DNA of 64,000 nucleotides from the NCBI GenBank assembly GCA_016218665.1, contig JACRDI010000042.1, forward strand, positions 1-64,000, written 5' to 3'. Source of the DNA: Desulfovibrio sp. (lineage in GTDB: Bacteria; Desulfobacterota; Desulfovibrionia; Desulfovibrionales; Desulfovibrionaceae). Every line of letters begins with the position of its first letter. Position 1 is the first letter of the stretch. Below, one piece after another: positions 25,523 through 35,398 of this stretch. The notes beneath the pieces were generated by a model. The model saw only the letters and a program-made list of their open reading frames with translations, was not told the origin of the DNA and did not search any database. Made by a program: the position numbers and the translations under genes.

Positions 25523-26805
25523 TGGCGCTCCCCGCCGTGCCCCTTGCCCGGGGCCGTTCCGTCATGCGCTCCGGGCACGTCGGCGGGCGAACCCGCCGGC
25601 GCGGTGTGCGGCGTGCCGCCGAGGGACTCCAGGAACTTGATGAGCACGCCGCGCTCGGCGTCGGAGAGGCCGGGATAGGCCGGCATGGACGTGGGCTTGC
25701 CGATGCGCCCGGCCGGATCCTTGAGCACGGCCTCCACGTAGGCGGCGTCCACCTTTGCGCCGTCCTTGGCCAGGCCCTTCCCGCCGAACAGGCCCTTGAA
25801 GCTCGGCCCGGCGATGTCGCTGCCGTCGGTGCTGTGGCAGCCCAGGCAGCCCTGGGCGTCGGCCACGGCGCGCCCGGCCTCGGGGCCGTCCACGCTGGAG
25901 TCGCCGCGTTCCAGGAAGTCCAGCATGAGCGTCAGCTCGTCCTCGGTGATCTGCCCCTGGTAGGCGGGCATCATGGGCTCGAAGCCCTTCACCACGCCGG
26001 TGCGCGGGCCCATGATCATCATCTTCAGGCTGGCCGCGTCGTACTTGAGCTTCTTTTCCTTCTTGTCCGGCGTCACCAGCACCGCCTCGCGGCCCCACAC
26101 GTCCTTGAGGCTTGGCCCCATGGAGGGGGTGCCGTCCAGGGTGTGGCAGCTCAGGCAGCCCTTGGAGTCCAGCAGGGCCTTGCCGGGGTGGCCCAGGCCG
26201 GAGCCCTTCTCCGCCAGGAAACGCTCGTACTCCTCCTGGCTCACGGCCTTGATGGAGGTGATCATCTTGGCGTGCTGCAGGCCGCAGTACACGGAGCAGA
26301 AGACCACGAACTCGCCGGGCTTGTCGGCCCGGAACCAGCCGTAGGTGGTCATGCCGGGCACGGTGTCGATCTTGATGCGGAAGGCCGGGGCGAAGAAGCC
26401 GTGCAGCACGTCGGCGCTGGTGAGCGCCAGCTTCACCGGCTTGCCCACGGGCACCACCAGCACGCTGCTGTGCTTGCCGTTCTCGTACTCGAAGTCCCAG
26501 GACCACATGCGCGCGGTGAGCTTCACCAGCATGGCGTCCGGCGGGGCCTCGCGCAGGGCGCGGTAGCTGTGCCAGCCGGAGTAGAACATGCCCATGACGA
26601 GCAGCGTGGGCACCACGATCCAGATGACCTCGGCCAGGAGGTTGCCGTGGAAGGTGGCCGGGTTGGGATTTCTTTTGCGGCTGTAGCGGATGACGAACCA
26701 GATCATGGCCGCGGTGATGCCCACGAGCAGCAGCGCCGAGACCCCGAAGATGAACAGGAAGGTGTTGTCCACCGCCTGCACGGCATTGACGAGTTTCGGT
26801 TCCAT
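25519..26805 (-). CDS. coxB: cytochrome c oxidase subunit II with two cytochrome c domains
   Basis: A 428-residue electron-entry subunit. Two N-terminal membrane helices (about 17-40 and 55-78) precede the cupredoxin CuA domain. The CuA ligands are H135, C170, C174, H178 and M181 (CSVYCGLQHAKM). Two c-type haem sites follow, C217-LS-CH and C320-LG-CH, each with a Met-bearing PxMPAYxG segment. Such fused dihaem subunits II occur in caa3/cc-type oxidases and accept electrons from small cytochromes c. It overlaps ctaB by ATGA and is followed upstream by the subunit IV gene. Confidence 0.96.
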   Translation of the reverse strand: MEPKLVNAVQAVDNTFLFIFGVSALLLVGITAAMIWFVIRYSRKRNPNPATFHGNLLAEVIWIVVPTLLVMGMFYSGWHSYRALREAPPDAMLVKLTARMWSWDFEYENGKHSSVLVVPVGKPVKLALTSADVLHGFFAPAFRIKIDTVPGMTTYGWFRADKPGEFVVFCSVYCGLQHAKMITSIKAVSQEEYERFLAEKGSGLGHPGKALLDSKGCLSCHTLDGTPSMGPSLKDVWGREAVLVTPDKKEKKLKYDAASLKMMIMGPRTGVVKGFEPMMPAYQGQITEDELTLMLDFLERGDSSVDGPEAGRAVADAQGCLGCHSTDGSDIAGPSFKGLFGGKGLAKDGAKVDAAYVEAVLKDPAGRIGKPTSMPAYPGLSDAERGVLIKFLESLGGTPHTAPAGSPADVPGAHDGTAPGKGHGGERQ

Positions 26806-26814
26806 GGCCTGCCC

Positions 26815-27153
26815 CTAGTACCTGTAGCCCACGTCCACGAACGTGAGCCCGATGGCTATGGCCAGAATGACGAAGGCCGTGAGCACCATGCCCTTGATGA
26901 TCCAGTTCTCGTACTTCAGGTGCATGAAGAAGAAGATCACCAGGCTGGCCTTGATGCTGGCCACGCCCAGGGCCACCGCAACGTTCATGAAGCCCAGGTC
27001 CACCTTGGACACGGCCACGGTTATGGCCGTGAGGACCATGAGCCCCGCCCAGATGAGGGTGAGGAAGCGGTAGCTCAAGGGGCCGTGGTCCTGGCCGTGG
27101 TCGTGGCCATGGTCCTGGCCGGTTGCCTGCGTCGTCTCGCGTGTGTCGGTCAT
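26815..27153 (-). CDS. cytochrome c oxidase subunit IV-like protein
   Basis: A 112-residue protein with a His/Asp-rich N terminus (DHGHDHGQDHG) and three hydrophobic helices, the CyoD/caa3 subunit IV layout. It lies between the subunit III and subunit II genes. The His-rich leader could bind copper, but this is inference from composition. Confidence 0.85.
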   Translation of the reverse strand: MTDTRETTQATGQDHGHDHGQDHGPLSYRFLTLIWAGLMVLTAITVAVSKVDLGFMNVAVALGVASIKASLVIFFFMHLKYENWIIKGMVLTAFVILAIAIGLTFVDVGYRY

Positions 27154-27181
27154 ATGCGTCCCCCTCCGGTTGGCCCAGCGG

Positions 27182-27788
27182 TTAGGAGATGAGGTAGAAC
27201 AGGGGGAAGAGATAGATCCACACCAGGTCCACGATGTGCCAGTAGAGCCCGGCGTTCTCCAGCACCACGTAGTCCTCGCCGGTCACCTTGCCCTGCTTGA
27301 TGAGCAGCATGACCCAGAGGATGACCGACGCGCCGATGATGACGTGGATGCCGTGCAGCCCGGTCATGGCGAAATAGAGGCCGTAGAACACGCTCTGCCC
27401 CTGGGGCAGCTGGGCCATGTGCTCCGAGCCGGGGATGAGCCCGTGGTGGAACTTGGCGCTCCACTCGATGAACTTGTTGACCATGAACGTGCCCGCGCAG
27501 GCCACGGTGAAGGCCAAGAGGCATTGGCAGAACACCAGCGCCCCGCGCCGCAGCGCCGTGATGGACAGCGCCACCGTGAGGCTTGAGGTGATGAGCACCA
27601 CGGTGTTCAGGCCGCCGATGAACACGTCCAGCGTCTTGCCGCCCTCATGGAAGGCCTGGGGGAACTTGGCCCGGTAGCTGGCGTAGAGCAGGAACAGCCC
27701 GCCGAAGAGCAGGATCTCGGTGAACAGGAAGAGCCACATGCCCATCTTGGAGGCATGGTAGTCCTTGTGGACAAGCGGGGCGGCGACT

Positions 27789-27796
<8 letters not shown>
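27182..27796 (-). CDS. coxC: cytochrome c oxidase subunit III
   Basis: A 204-residue membrane protein with five predicted helices, typical of the shorter subunit III that lacks the first two helices. Motifs include KMGMWLFLFTEILLFGGLF at the N terminus, the family's conserved Glu-containing helix, and GLHGIHVIIG. It overlaps coxA by 8 bases at its start (27789-27796). Confidence 0.94.
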
Positions 27797-29417
<1,621 letters not shown>

Positions 29418-29472
29418 GCGAGCCTCTGCTTGAGTCGGTGCCGTTGGCGATTTTGCCGCAAGGGGGGCGGTC

Positions 29473-30450
29473 CTAAGCCTTGGGGTCCCCGGAGGTTGGG
29501 CCGGGCGAGCCGCGCTTCTTGCCGCCGAAGGCCAGGAAGAGCGCGAAGATGCCGATGGCCACGAGCACGCCCGCCCCGGCCACCTTCACCACGTCGAACA
29601 CGTAGCGCCGGCCCTGGGGGTCGTAGGTGTAGCACATGGCGATGGCGCGCTTGACCGAGAGCCCGGTCTTCTCGGCCCCGGCCTCGGTGGCGGCCATGGC
29701 GATGTCGAAGGCCAGGGGCCGGATGCCGTACAGGTAGCGCGAAATCTTGCCCGAAGGCGTGAGCACGATGAGGGCGATGGAATGCTGGAAGGCGTCGCCC
29801 GCGCGCTGGTAGCCAAAGCCCACCGAATCCATGAGCCTGCGCACGTTCTTCTCGTCGCCGGTCAGAAAGCGCCAGGCCGAGGGCGGAAACTTGTCCAGCC
29901 CGGAGGAGAGCCCGGCGTTGAAGAAGTCGCCCTTGCGCCTGGTGGCCGTGGCCGGGGTGTCGCGGTCATCGAAGCTCACCGCCAGCACCTGGTACTCCGT
30001 GCCGGGCTTCAGCCCCACCTGGGGCAGCACCGTGGAGAGCGTGCCCAGCAGCACGTTGCACTCGTTGGGGCAGGAGTAATAGACCGGCGCGATGAGGGTG
30101 GGCTTGTCCACCAGGTCGCGCAGGACAAGGCGCGCGCCGTCCTCGCCCACAAGCTCCACGTCCAGGGCGGCCATGGCGCCGATGTGCTCGGTGACGCCAG
30201 TGCCCGGGCCCGGATTGGACGGCAGGGGCGGCTTGGCCGCGGGCGCGGCGGAAGCGGCCTGGCCGGCGGCCGGGGCCGCGGCCACACCCGTGGAAACCGA
30301 TGCCGGAGCCTGGGCCGCCGGTGCCGGGTGTTCGTGCCTGGTCTCGGGCGCGAGCTGGGCGTGGGGGGCGTCGCCCGCCGCGCGGGCCGCGCCCGCCGTT
30401 CCGCCGAGGGCGAGGACGAGCAGGGCGGCCATGAGCGGGGCGGCACGCAC
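29473..30450 (-). CDS. SCO1/SenC-family copper chaperone for oxidase assembly
   Basis: A 325-residue protein with an N-terminal signal sequence, a long Ala/Pro-rich linker (about 30-80) and a thioredoxin-fold SCO domain. The copper site is C127-PNE-C131 plus H223 (DAFQHSIALIV). A C-terminal membrane helix and a Gly/Lys tail follow. SCO proteins load the CuA site of subunit II. The start is a GTG at 30448-30450, two bases after the cytochrome stop, and no better start was seen. The C-terminal anchor is less usual than an N-terminal one. Confidence 0.88.
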   Translation of the reverse strand: MRAAPLMAALLVLALGGTAGAARAAGDAPHAQLAPETRHEHPAPAAQAPASVSTGVAAAPAAGQAASAAPAAKPPLPSNPGPGTGVTEHIGAMAALDVELVGEDGARLVLRDLVDKPTLIAPVYYSCPNECNVLLGTLSTVLPQVGLKPGTEYQVLAVSFDDRDTPATATRRKGDFFNAGLSSGLDKFPPSAWRFLTGDEKNVRRLMDSVGFGYQRAGDAFQHSIALIVLTPSGKISRYLYGIRPLAFDIAMAATEAGAEKTGLSVKRAIAMCYTYDPQGRRYVFDVVKVAGAGVLVAIGIFALFLAFGGKKRGSPGPTSGDPKA

Positions 30451-30452
30451 GG

Positions 30453-30758
30453 CTACAGCTTCCCGATGTAGGCGGCGACCGCCTTGATGTCTTCGCTGGA
30501 CATCTGGGCGGCCAGGTTCTCCATGGTCGCCTTCTTGGAGCCTCCGTAGGTCTTTGCCTTGTAGCCCTCCATGGCGGTCACGACGGCCTCGGCCTTCATG
30601 CCCTTCACGGGCTTGCTCATGATGGATTTGGTGCCGTCCGCTCCGTGGCAGCTCTGGCATTTGGCCGTGTAGAGGGTCTTGCCGTCCGCCGCGAGGGCGG
30701 TGGTGGCGGCGAAAGCCAGGGCCAGGGCCAGGGCGGAAACGATGACTGTGCGTCGCAT
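30453..30758 (-). CDS. cytochrome c553-type monohaem cytochrome
   Basis: A 101-residue periplasmic class I cytochrome c. It has a signal peptide (about residues 1-23), the haem site C34-QS-CH and a candidate Met ligand in the C-terminal half (around YGGSKKATMENL). It resembles the Desulfovibrio cytochrome c553, a small electron donor. It stands directly before the sco gene and the oxidase, so it may feed the dihaem subunit II. It is a close paralogue of the neighbouring cytochrome at 30840-31142. Confidence 0.92.
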   Translation of the reverse strand: MRRTVIVSALALALAFAATTALAADGKTLYTAKCQSCHGADGTKSIMSKPVKGMKAEAVVTAMEGYKAKTYGGSKKATMENLAAQMSSEDIKAVAAYIGKL

Positions 30759-30839
30759 GGGCGTCTCCTTATGGTGGGGGTTGTTCCAAAAGGGGGCTCC
30801 GGCGGCTATCCGCCTTCGCCCCCCCGGATGCTGCCGATG

Positions 30840-31142
30840 CTAGAACTTGCTCACGTAGGCCGCCAGGGCCTTGATGTCCTCGGGCGAGAGGGCGGCGGCC
30901 TGGCCTTCCATGACGGCCTTCTTCGGTCCGCCGAACTTCTTGGCCTTGTAGCCTTCCATGGCCTTGGTGAAGGCGTCGGCGCTCAAGCCCTTCAGGGCCT
31001 TGCTCTGGGCGGTCTTGGTTCCGTCGGCTCCGTGGCAGCCGGCGCATTTGGCGTACAGGGTCTTTCCGTCGGCGGCCATGGCGGCCGTGGCGGCAAAGGC
31101 GGTGGCGAGGGAAAGGGCGAGAACGATGGCGAGCTTTTTCAT
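30840..31142 (-). CDS. cytochrome c553-type monohaem cytochrome (second copy)
   Basis: A 100-residue paralogue of the preceding cytochrome, with signal peptide, haem site C33-AG-CH and the matching AMEGYKAKKFGGPKKAVMEG segment. The ATG at 31140-31142 has GGAGG four to five bases upstream. The two copies are arranged head to tail with an 81-base gap, most likely a tandem duplication. Its 5' untranslated region contains the inverted repeat at 31173-31218. Confidence 0.92.
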   Translation of the reverse strand: MKKLAIVLALSLATAFAATAAMAADGKTLYAKCAGCHGADGTKTAQSKALKGLSADAFTKAMEGYKAKKFGGPKKAVMEGQAAALSPEDIKALAAYVSKF

Positions 31143-31172
31143 GGTGCCTCCGGCAAATTGCGTGTGTTTTTT

Positions 31173-31218
31173 CCGCCTCCCGCTTCCGCCAGGGGTGCTG
31201 GGCGGAAACGAGAGGCGG
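31173..31218. repeat. long inverted repeat in the 5' region of the cytochrome gene
   Basis: Arms 31173-31190 and 31201-31218 are 18 bases long and complementary except at two positions, with a 10-base loop. Neither strand has a T tract after the hairpin, so a classical terminator is unlikely. Confidence 0.6.
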
Positions 31219-31271
31219 AGTTCATTTCCTCTCTGGCACATTCTCCTGGCGCAGGCCAGGAAAAAATGCGT

Positions 31272-31883
31272 CTAGGCTGCAAGCTTCTTGGCTATTTCGG
31301 CCAGGTGGCGCGCCTGGAAGCGCACCCCGTCCAGGTCGCGCTGGCTCGGCATGCGCGAGCCGTCGCCCCCGGCGATGGTGCTGGCCCCGTAGGGCGAGCC
31401 GCCCACGATCTCGTCCACGCCCATCTGCCCCTGGAAGGAGTAGGGCAGGCCCACCACCACCATGCCGTGGTGCATGAGGGTGGGGATGAAGGTGAGGATG
31501 GTGGACTCCTGCCCGCCGTGCTGCGTGCCGGAGCTGGTGAACACGCCCGCCGGCTTGCCGATGAGCGCGCCCTTGGCCCACAGGCCGCCGGTGGAGTCCA
31601 GGAACTGGCGCATCTGGCCGGTCATGTTGCCGAAGCGCGTGGGCGTGCCGAAGAGCACGGCATCGGCCGCGGCAAGCACTTCCGGCGTGGCCAGGGGCAC
31701 GGCCGCCTGGGCCTTGGCCGCGTCCAGCGCGCCCATCTTGGCCAGCACCTCGTCGGGCAGGGTCTCGGGCACGCGGTAGATCTCGGCCCGCACGCCTGCA
31801 ACCTGGTTGGCGGCCTCGGCCGCGGCCTGGGCCATTGCGCGGATGTGTCCGTACATGGAGTAGTAGACGATGGCGATATTCAT
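31272..31883 (-). CDS. wrbA: NAD(P)H:quinone oxidoreductase WrbA
   Basis: A 203-residue flavodoxin-fold enzyme that reduces quinones by two electrons, protecting against redox cycling. The N-terminal FMN-phosphate loop is [31 protein letters not shown] and [15 protein letters not shown] are WrbA-specific blocks. The ATG at 31881-31883 has GGGAGG upstream. A perfect palindrome lies 21 bases upstream of the start. Confidence 0.95.
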   Translation of the reverse strand: MNIAIVYYSMYGHIRAMAQAAAEAANQVAGVRAEIYRVPETLPDEVLAKMGALDAAKAQAAVPLATPEVLAAADAVLFGTPTRFGNMTGQMRQFLDSTGGLWAKGALIGKPAGVFTSSGTQHGGQESTILTFIPTLMHHGMVVVGLPYSFQGQMGVDEIVGGSPYGASTIAGGDGSRMPSQRDLDGVRFQARHLAEIAKKLAA

Positions 31884-31903
31884 GGCGCCTCCCGCTTTTT
31901 TTG

Positions 31904-31922
31904 TTCAGGAATGATTCCTGAA
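31904..31922. promoter_or_regulatory. operator-like palindrome upstream of wrbA
   Basis: TTCAGGAAT (31904-31912) and ATTCCTGAA (31914-31922) form a perfect inverted repeat around one central base. On the minus strand a possible promoter lies just before it (TGGACA, 16-base spacer, TACTTT), so a protein bound here could block transcription of wrbA. The repressor is not identified. Confidence 0.5.
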
Positions 31923-31967
31923 AGTAGCCATTTTTCTGTCTTTGTCCAGCCTTTTCCGCACTATTTC

Positions 31968-33008
31968 CTATAGTTCCGCGCTGCCGTCGCCCAGGCTGTA
32001 GCCCTTCTCGCGGAAGAGCTTCAGGCAGGCGTCGGCCGCGGCCTCGTCGTACAGGCGGCCCCGGTTTTTCTCGATCTCGGCCAGGGCGGCGCTGATGCCC
32101 AGGCTGGGCCGGTAGGGCCGGTGGGAGCACATGGCGTCCACCACGTCGGCCACGGCCAGTATGCGCGCCCCCTGCGCGATGAAGCGTCCCTGCAGCCCCT
32201 GCGGGTAGCCGGAGCCGTCCATGCGCTCGTGGTGCTGGCGGATGATGACCGCCACGGGCCAGTTCTGGTCCAGGTGCTTCAGGATGTCGTAGCCCACCTC
32301 CGGGTGCATCTGGATGACGGAGAGCTCCTCCGCCCGCAGGATGCCCGGCCGGTTCAGGAAGTCCGCCGGGACGTATACCTTGCCGATGTCGTGCAGGAGC
32401 CCGGCGATGCGCAGGGTCTCCTTCTCCGCGTCGGTAAGGCCCATTTCCCGCCCCATGGCCAGGGCCAGCGCGGTGACGCGCTGCTGGTGCCCGGCCAGGT
32501 ACACGTCGCGCGCCTCCACCAGGGTGGAGAACCCGCGCACGATGCCTTCCAGCAGCACCTTGCAGCGCTTGAGGGCGAAGAGTTCCCGCTGGTCGCGCAG
32601 CAGTTCCGCATGGCGGCGGGCCTCCTCCACCGAGAGGCGCAGCACCTCCGGCGGGCAGGGCTTGGTGAGGAAGCGGTACACGTAGCCCAGGTTGGCGGCG
32701 TCGATGGCGGCCTGCATGTCCGCGTGGCCGGTGAGCAGCACGCGCACCGTGTCCGGGCTTGCGCGCGACACGCGCGACAGGAGCTCGATGCCGTCCATGC
32801 CGGGCATCTTGAGGTCGCTGACGATGACGGTGAAGGGGCCGCAGGTGGCCATGACGCCGAGGGCCTCCTGGCCGCTCTCGGCGGTGAATACTTCGAAATC
32901 GTCCTTGAAGAGCCTGCGCAGGCTTTCCAACAGGTTCCGGTCGTCGTCCACCAGCAGCAGGCGGACCTTCCCCGCTTCTGCGCAGGCGGCGCGCATCTCT
33001 TCGGGCAC
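31968..33008 (-). CDS. response regulator with active HD-GYP domain
   Basis: A 346-residue protein with an N-terminal receiver domain (DDD at 21-23, phospho-acceptor D65 in SDLKMPGMDG, conserved Lys in FLTKPCPPE). A C-terminal HD-GYP phosphodiesterase domain follows. The catalytic set is present: LLHDIGK, MHPEVGYDILKH, RQHHERMDGSGYP and ILAVADVVDAM. It should hydrolyse c-di-GMP when phosphorylated or otherwise activated. It is the last gene of the four-gene phosphorelay operon, 9 bases after its neighbour. Confidence 0.94.
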   Translation of the reverse strand: MPEEMRAACAEAGKVRLLLVDDDRNLLESLRRLFKDDFEVFTAESGQEALGVMATCGPFTVIVSDLKMPGMDGIELLSRVSRASPDTVRVLLTGHADMQAAIDAANLGYVYRFLTKPCPPEVLRLSVEEARRHAELLRDQRELFALKRCKVLLEGIVRGFSTLVEARDVYLAGHQQRVTALALAMGREMGLTDAEKETLRIAGLLHDIGKVYVPADFLNRPGILRAEELSVIQMHPEVGYDILKHLDQNWPVAVIIRQHHERMDGSGYPQGLQGRFIAQGARILAVADVVDAMCSHRPYRPSLGISAALAEIEKNRGRLYDEAAADACLKLFREKGYSLGDGSAEL

Positions 33009-33017
33009 TGTGCTCTC

Positions 33018-34169
33018 CTATGCCACGGGCTGTATGACGGCCACGGGCTGGTTGATCTTCATGCTGCGCGAGTTGTCGATGAGGTATTCGATGATGGTCT
33101 CGTTCAGCTCGCGTCCCTTGGCGATGAGCAGGATGTTCTCGTCGCCGCGCTGTCCGTGCAGGTCCTCGGCCATGATCATGCCCGGGGCCAGGCCGATGAG
33201 GTGCACCTTCTGCAGGGTGTAGCGCCCCTGCTCGCGGATGACCTCCGCCAGGGCGGCCACCATTGCCGGGTCGTACACGCCCTTGCGCCGGTCCAGCTTG
33301 GTGATGGCGTCGGCCTTGGGCATGCCGTTGGCCAGCAGGATGTCGAAGTCCACCACGGCCTTGAGGATGCGCGCGCCAAGGGGGATCTGCTCGCCCTTGA
33401 GCTCGTCCTTGGGCACGCCGCCGCCCTCGTAGTGCTTCTCCTGATAGGCCACGATGGCCGCCACGCGGTCCATGCGCGGGATCTTGCCCACCAGCCGCGC
33501 GCCGAAGGCCGGATGCGCCAAAAACTGCGCCAGCTCGCCCTCGGCCAGGGGCTGGCCGCGCTCCACCTTGTTGATGAGCGAGCCCGGCAGGGTGATGAAG
33601 CCCACCACCGAGAGCATGGCCGCGGTCTCGGTCTCCCAGGGGCGCGGATCGGCCACGCGTTTGCACACCCCGCGCAGGTACGGCAGGATGCGCGACACCC
33701 GGCCGAAGACGTCGGGCTTCACCAGGGAGATCAAATCGCACAGCACGGACACGCTGCCGGTGAGGGTCTTCTCCAGCAGCTCGCGCTCGGCGGTCACCAG
33801 GTCGTGCATGCGGAAGGCGTCGTCCAGCACCTTTTCGATGGTCTCCGGCGGGCAGGGCTTGGTGAGCAGGCGGAAGATGTTGCCCTCGTTCACGGCCTGG
33901 ATGGCGATCTCCAGGTCCGCGTGGCCGGTCAAGAGCACGCGCACGGTGTCCGGGCTGCCGTGGCGGATGACGCGCAGCATGTCCACCCCGTTCATGCCGG
34001 GCATGTTGTAGTCGCTGATGACCACGGCGAAGGGGCCCTGGCGGGCCGCGGCCTCTATGCCGGCCTTGGGGCCCTCGGCGGTGGTCAGCTCGGCCTTCTT
34101 GCGCAGTTGCCGCTTGAAACTCTCAAGCAGGTTCACATCGTCGTCGACGAAGAGCACCTTGCGGTTCAT
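33018..34169 (-). CDS. response regulator with degenerate HD-GYP-like domain
   Basis: A 383-residue protein. Its receiver domain is intact (DDD at 9-11, D53 in SDYNMPGMNG, LTKPCPPE). The C-terminal region is collinear with HD-GYP but has lost key residues: the HD pair is replaced (SVVGFITLPGSL), and YQEKHYEGGGVPKDE stands where HHExxDGSGYP belongs. It is therefore probably not a phosphodiesterase and may act as a ligand-binding or protein-interaction domain. A further 65 C-terminal residues (from about VHLIGLAPGM) form an extra small domain. The ATG overlaps the HDOD gene's stop (ATGA). The longer open frame upstream is a shadow. Confidence 0.85.
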   Translation of the reverse strand: MNRKVLFVDDDVNLLESFKRQLRKKAELTTAEGPKAGIEAAARQGPFAVVISDYNMPGMNGVDMLRVIRHGSPDTVRVLLTGHADLEIAIQAVNEGNIFRLLTKPCPPETIEKVLDDAFRMHDLVTAERELLEKTLTGSVSVLCDLISLVKPDVFGRVSRILPYLRGVCKRVADPRPWETETAAMLSVVGFITLPGSLINKVERGQPLAEGELAQFLAHPAFGARLVGKIPRMDRVAAIVAYQEKHYEGGGVPKDELKGEQIPLGARILKAVVDFDILLANGMPKADAITKLDRRKGVYDPAMVAALAEVIREQGRYTLQKVHLIGLAPGMIMAEDLHGQRGDENILLIAKGRELNETIIEYLIDNSRSMKINQPVAVIQPVA

Positions 34170-35398
34170 TTGTCCTCCGAGCCCAGGCCCATGGTGAGCA
34201 CGGCCTTGCGCCAGTCGGCGTAGCGTCCCGGACCGCCGATGGCGTCCAGGCGCTCCGGCGAGGGCACGGCCTTGGCGTAGTGTTCGTTGAACACGAAGAT
34301 TTCGTGGTCCAGCAGGTTGGCGAAGTGCACGATGTCGGCCACGTCCAGCCCTGCTGTCGTCCCGGCGGGCGTCCCGACTGGCGGGCTGGCGTCGTGGTGG
34401 CGGGCCACGGCGTGCACCACCTGAGCGGGCAGGCCCCACAGTCCCAGCAGGTAGGCCCCCACCTCCGCGTGGGTAAGGCCCAGGAGCTCGGCCTCCACCT
34501 CGGCCACGCGGCGGTTTTCCGCCCGCACGATGGAGTACACGCGCTCGCACTCCTCGGTGCAGTGGGCCTCCATCAGCAGCTTGCCCACATCGTGCAGCAG
34601 CGCGGCGATGTAGGCGTGGTCGGCCTCCTCCTTGGGCAGGTGCTCGTGCTGGGAAATGGTGCGGGCCATGGCCCCGGCGCGCATGCTGTGGCCCCACAGC
34701 ATGGGCAGGGAGAAGGACACCCGGCCGACGTTCTGGAAGCTGCTGAACACGTGCAGCGAGAGGATGACCGAGCGGATGACGTTGACCCCGAGCACGATGA
34801 CCGCCTGCTGCGGGGCGGAGATGTGCCTGGGCAGGCCGAAGTAGGCGGAGTTGACCAGCTTCAGGATGTTGGCGCTCATGCCCACGTCCCGGGCCACGAT
34901 GTCGCCGATCTCCTTGGGCGAGGGCTCGCCCTTGGCCAGCTCCGCGGTGATGCGGTTGTATATCTCGGGCAGCACGGGCAGGTGCTCCACCCGGGCGATC
35001 TTGTCCAGCACGGCCTTGTTGGGCACCAGCTCGCGGGCCTCCATGGCCATTTCCAGGGCGTTCACCAGCTGCTTCTCGTCGCAGGGCTTGGTGAGGTACT
35101 GGTGGGTGGGGGCGATGCTCTGGCCCACCATCTCCTGGTCGGAGTAGCCTGACAGGGCGAAGCGGATGGTGTCCGGGTGCTCCTTCATGATGCGCCGCAA
35201 GAGCTGCGGGCCGTCCATGCCGGGCATGCGCATGTCCGAGACCACGGCGTCCACGTGCTGCCTGGACATGATTTCGAGGGCCTCCGGCCCGGACCCCGCG
35301 AAGAGCATCTCCCACTTGTCGCGCATGGGGCGCAGCATGCGCCTGAGTCCCATGAGGATGTTCGGCTCGTCGTCGACGAAGAGGATGGTGCGTTTCAT
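34166..35398 (-). CDS. response regulator with HDOD domain
   Basis: A 410-residue protein with a receiver domain (DDE at 9-11, D55 in SDMRMPGMDG, YLTKPCDEKQ). An HDOD domain follows (about residues 130-330: LPVLPEIYNRI, ILKLVNSAYFGLP, AALLHDVGKLLM). HDOD proteins are signalling adaptors related to the HD superfamily, usually without proven enzymatic activity. It overlaps the kinase stop by one base (TAATG) and the next gene by ATGA, so the operon is tightly coupled. Confidence 0.92.
   Translation of the reverse strand: MKRTILFVDDEPNILMGLRRMLRPMRDKWEMLFAGSGPEALEIMSRQHVDAVVSDMRMPGMDGPQLLRRIMKEHPDTIRFALSGYSDQEMVGQSIAPTHQYLTKPCDEKQLVNALEMAMEARELVPNKAVLDKIARVEHLPVLPEIYNRITAELAKGEPSPKEIGDIVARDVGMSANILKLVNSAYFGLPRHISAPQQAVIVLGVNVIRSVILSLHVFSSFQNVGRVSFSLPMLWGHSMRAGAMARTISQHEHLPKEEADHAYIAALLHDVGKLLMEAHCTEECERVYSIVRAENRRVAEVEAELLGLTHAEVGAYLLGLWGLPAQVVHAVARHHDASPPVGTPAGTTAGLDVADIVHFANLLDHEIFVFNEHYAKAVPSPERLDAIGGPGRYADWRKAVLTMGLGSEDK

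Noticed and set aside
31173-31218. Inverted repeat considered as a terminator of wrbA
   Set aside because: On the minus strand the hairpin is followed by A residues, not T residues, and on the plus strand T residues precede it.
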